Shown: one piece after another, positions 61,976 to 64,000 of the stretch | Position numbering within the stretch: the first letter of the stretch is position 1 | Layout of the letters: each line of letters starts with the position of its first letter | NCBI RefSeq assembly: GCF_009870125.1 | Contig: NC_046680.1 | Location: 16,387,501 to 16,451,500, forward strand | Length of the DNA: 64,000 nucleotides | Source: Drosophila pseudoobscura | Lineage: Eukaryota > Arthropoda > Insecta > Diptera > Drosophilidae | Direction: 5' to 3' | Translations under genes and position numbers: made by a program | The notes under the pieces: generated by a model | Database searches by the model: none | What the model was told of the DNA's origin: nothing | What the model saw: only the letters and a program-made list of their open reading frames with translations

Positions 61976-64000
61976 AGATATGTGCGTGTGTGCGTGTCGA
62001 CCGATGATCTAGATTCTAGATTAAGAATCAATAAAAGTTGTACATTTTCATACATGAAATGTTCGAGAATTCCACTCTTTACCTTTTGGTTTCCCCTCAG
62101 CCGCCTGTGGAGCTGCTTCTCTTATATATATACTTCTATAATTAGACAATTTTGTGTCAACTTAATGGAATATTTTTTTTACGAATGCACACCTACAATA
62201 AGTATGTATATGTTTGTGTGTATGTATATTTTAGTAAATTTTCGATTTGTATTCGGTAATCTGTGCTCATGTGTGCTCCCAGGTTTCCAGGTCATCTCTC
62301 TCGCTCTACACAAATCAAAACATCATCTGTCGGCTTTCGGACAAGAAGTAAATCCCATAATAGTCCTTCGTCCCTCGCAATGCCAGAGGCATGTTTACTC
62401 TGGCGTCTTCCCTATAATGTCCAATTCGACGGGAAATGATGTGGCTGTCAAGTTATATGGAATGAAAAAAACCACATGCATGTAGGATTCCTGGCCTGAT
62501 GACAGGCTTCAGCCTTGAGAAGGAGGATTCCCCACAGAGGCTGGGTCCTCCCCCCCCCCACTCGTCGTTTTCCGCTCACAGATTACAATCGGAAAATGCG
62601 CATAAGGTTTTACATTCTGTTCTGCGGCGCTGGCATTAGTTTGAGATACGAGTATGTGGCAGCGGTGACAAAATAAAATTAGGAGACGCTCTTAGCCATA
62701 AACATAAAAATTGTTCCCAAGATCCGGAAAGCAGCAAGGAGGAGAGCGCAGCCCCCCTCAGTTGTAGCCAGCAGCGATTCCTTGGTATCATAATTTCGAA
62801 ATGACAGGTAATTTGGTGGCAACAGCAACAACAGGAAGAGGATGTGGAAGTGGCAGTGGTGGTGGCGGTGTCAGAAGGGAAAGCATCGCATGAAGTGCGA
62901 GTGCGAAATGGGAAAATGATGCGGGTTTATTAAGTATCGTTACTCAGAGAAGAAACCCTCGCAGAGAAAACCGAAATCCCGCCCAACAAATTTATGATAC
63001 GCCGTTTCCCAAGGAACCCACCCAAAAAAAATGCAGAAAAATGTATATTGTAAATATATGAAGGACTCCAACGGGCGGTTTTTTTCTTGCTTGGGAGTGG
63101 GGGGGGGGGGGGGGGGGGGGGATGAGTAATAGTGGGAGGCTTCCCAGCCACACGCCCACTTCCTTTCAGTGCTGCAATCTCCGAGTGATTTAAGCACATG
63201 AAAAATGTTGCCGCACATGAACATGCAACTAATGAGGCGCCTTCTTCGAGGTAGAGGAGCAACGCTTACCTGTTCCTGCCACGGGCAAGCGGCACCAGCC
63301 CTTGGGCGCTTCACTCAATTCAGTTCGTTCCGTTGGGTGGTTTAAACTCTAATTGAAATTTAGATAGCTGAAACGTGTGCCAGCAACGGAATCACTTCGA
63401 AGGTGGGTGGCTTGTCAAGTGGCAAGTGCCAAGGCGGTTGATTAGTTAAGCATTCAGGAGGCGGATGTGCCACCAGGGATTGTCAAAGGGCGTCTAAAGT
63501 GGACCGTCGGGGAAACTATACGTCCGTTTGTTTGATTATAAAGCGATTGCGTTTATTTTAGATTTATGGATAGTTTTCGGCAGCTTAGCCTAGAGGCATC
63601 CAGCCTTGGAAGAAACTGCCTCTCCAGCTAACTCTTATCCACTTCCCCTGAGACTCCCTCCGCCTGCGTGGGGAGCGAGGCATCAGCATCGAGTGAGCCG
63701 TATTTCATTATGGAAAGCCTTGCAGCTCGTTGAACATGCGGCTATTAAAAGTGGCGCCATTGATGCGCATATTTATTGTAGCTAGCGTTTTTCATAATGT
63801 TGGATTATCATCTAGGCACATGTCTTCGCAAGATTTATGTGAAAAGGAAAAGACCAAAGGGGGAGAGCGAGCACAAGCCAAGAGTCAGCTTTAAGCTCTA
63901 AGGAAATTGAAATCTTAAGCTTTATTGTTTTACTGGCCCGCTGCTCCTGCTCCTGCGCCTGCTCCTGCCATCTTACCATCCCCACTTTCTGCTGAATGCC
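61976..64000. other. intergenic right edge, no gene recognised
   Basis: A 167-codon plus-strand frame at 61982-62485 starts with GTG and is rich in Phe/Cys/Tyr; I do not accept it as a gene. A poly-G tract lies at 63099-63121. From about 63.1 kb to the end the DNA is ordinary mixed sequence with no recognised exon. Confidence 0.55.
63099..63121. repeat. poly-G tract (23 G)
   Basis: An uninterrupted run of 23 G, the longest in the window. Confidence 0.95.

Noticed and set aside
61982..62485. 167-codon plus-strand frame
   Set aside because: It starts with GTG, has an irregular composition and no family resemblance; most likely chance.
1..64000. microRNA cluster of the mir-3/4/5/6/286/309 type, which I recall maps near the smooth cytological region in D. 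melanogaster
   Set aside because: I looked for the mature sequences I remember and saw none in the window.

Overview
This window reads as euchromatic DNA from a Drosophila-type fly. Coding exons are few and compact and use short introns of 56-84 bases. They sit in tens of kilobases of non-coding sequence full of microsatellites such as CAG/CAA, GAGA, CA and (CAGATA)n. A DINE-1/INE-1 type element remnant is present, and the recognisable genes are fly-like. The (CAGATA)n arrays and general feel would suit an obscura-group species, but that part is a guess.

The dominant gene is smooth (sm), the fly hnRNP L homologue, on the minus strand. Four coding exons are visible, in transcription order: 50362-50216 (start codon and N-terminus), 28333-28196 (linker and start of an RRM), 1739-1557 (rest of that RRM), and 1489-1426 (linker after the RRM). 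The remaining RRMs must lie to the left of base 1. All junctions examined agree in phase. A probable 5' UTR and promoter zone lies at about 50.4-53.9 kb, with a good candidate first-exon donor just after 53235.

Two genes lie on the opposite strand inside the 26.5-kb sm intron (1740-28195). One is a small secreted cysteine-rich TIL-domain protein (14737-15070, two exons). The other is a tubulin tyrosine ligase-like polyglutamylase of the TTLL6/13 type (21507-24373, four exons, 886 aa). No functional link to sm is implied; nesting is common in flies. About 7 kb upstream of the sm promoter zone lies a small two-exon plus-strand gene (60602-60941) encoding a 91-aa protein with a DUF4817-type helix-turn-helix domain.

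Everything else is intronic or intergenic. It contains simple repeats, four long poly-G tracts, one DINE-1-like remnant (about 6690-6885), a pair of related 230-255 bp AT-rich dispersed repeats (34094-34325 and 46226-46480), and a strong imperfect hairpin in front of the TTLL gene (21281-21341). A few coding-like stretches (29539-29862, 57257-57463, and broken reading frames at about 61.4-61.98 kb minus) could not be assigned. I found no convincing tRNA, rRNA, CRISPR or complete transposon. I see no strong evidence for a wholly new system. The most unusual items are the stand-alone DUF4817 protein, the apparent lack of an hnRNP L-type first RRM in sm, the hairpin, and the repeat pair.
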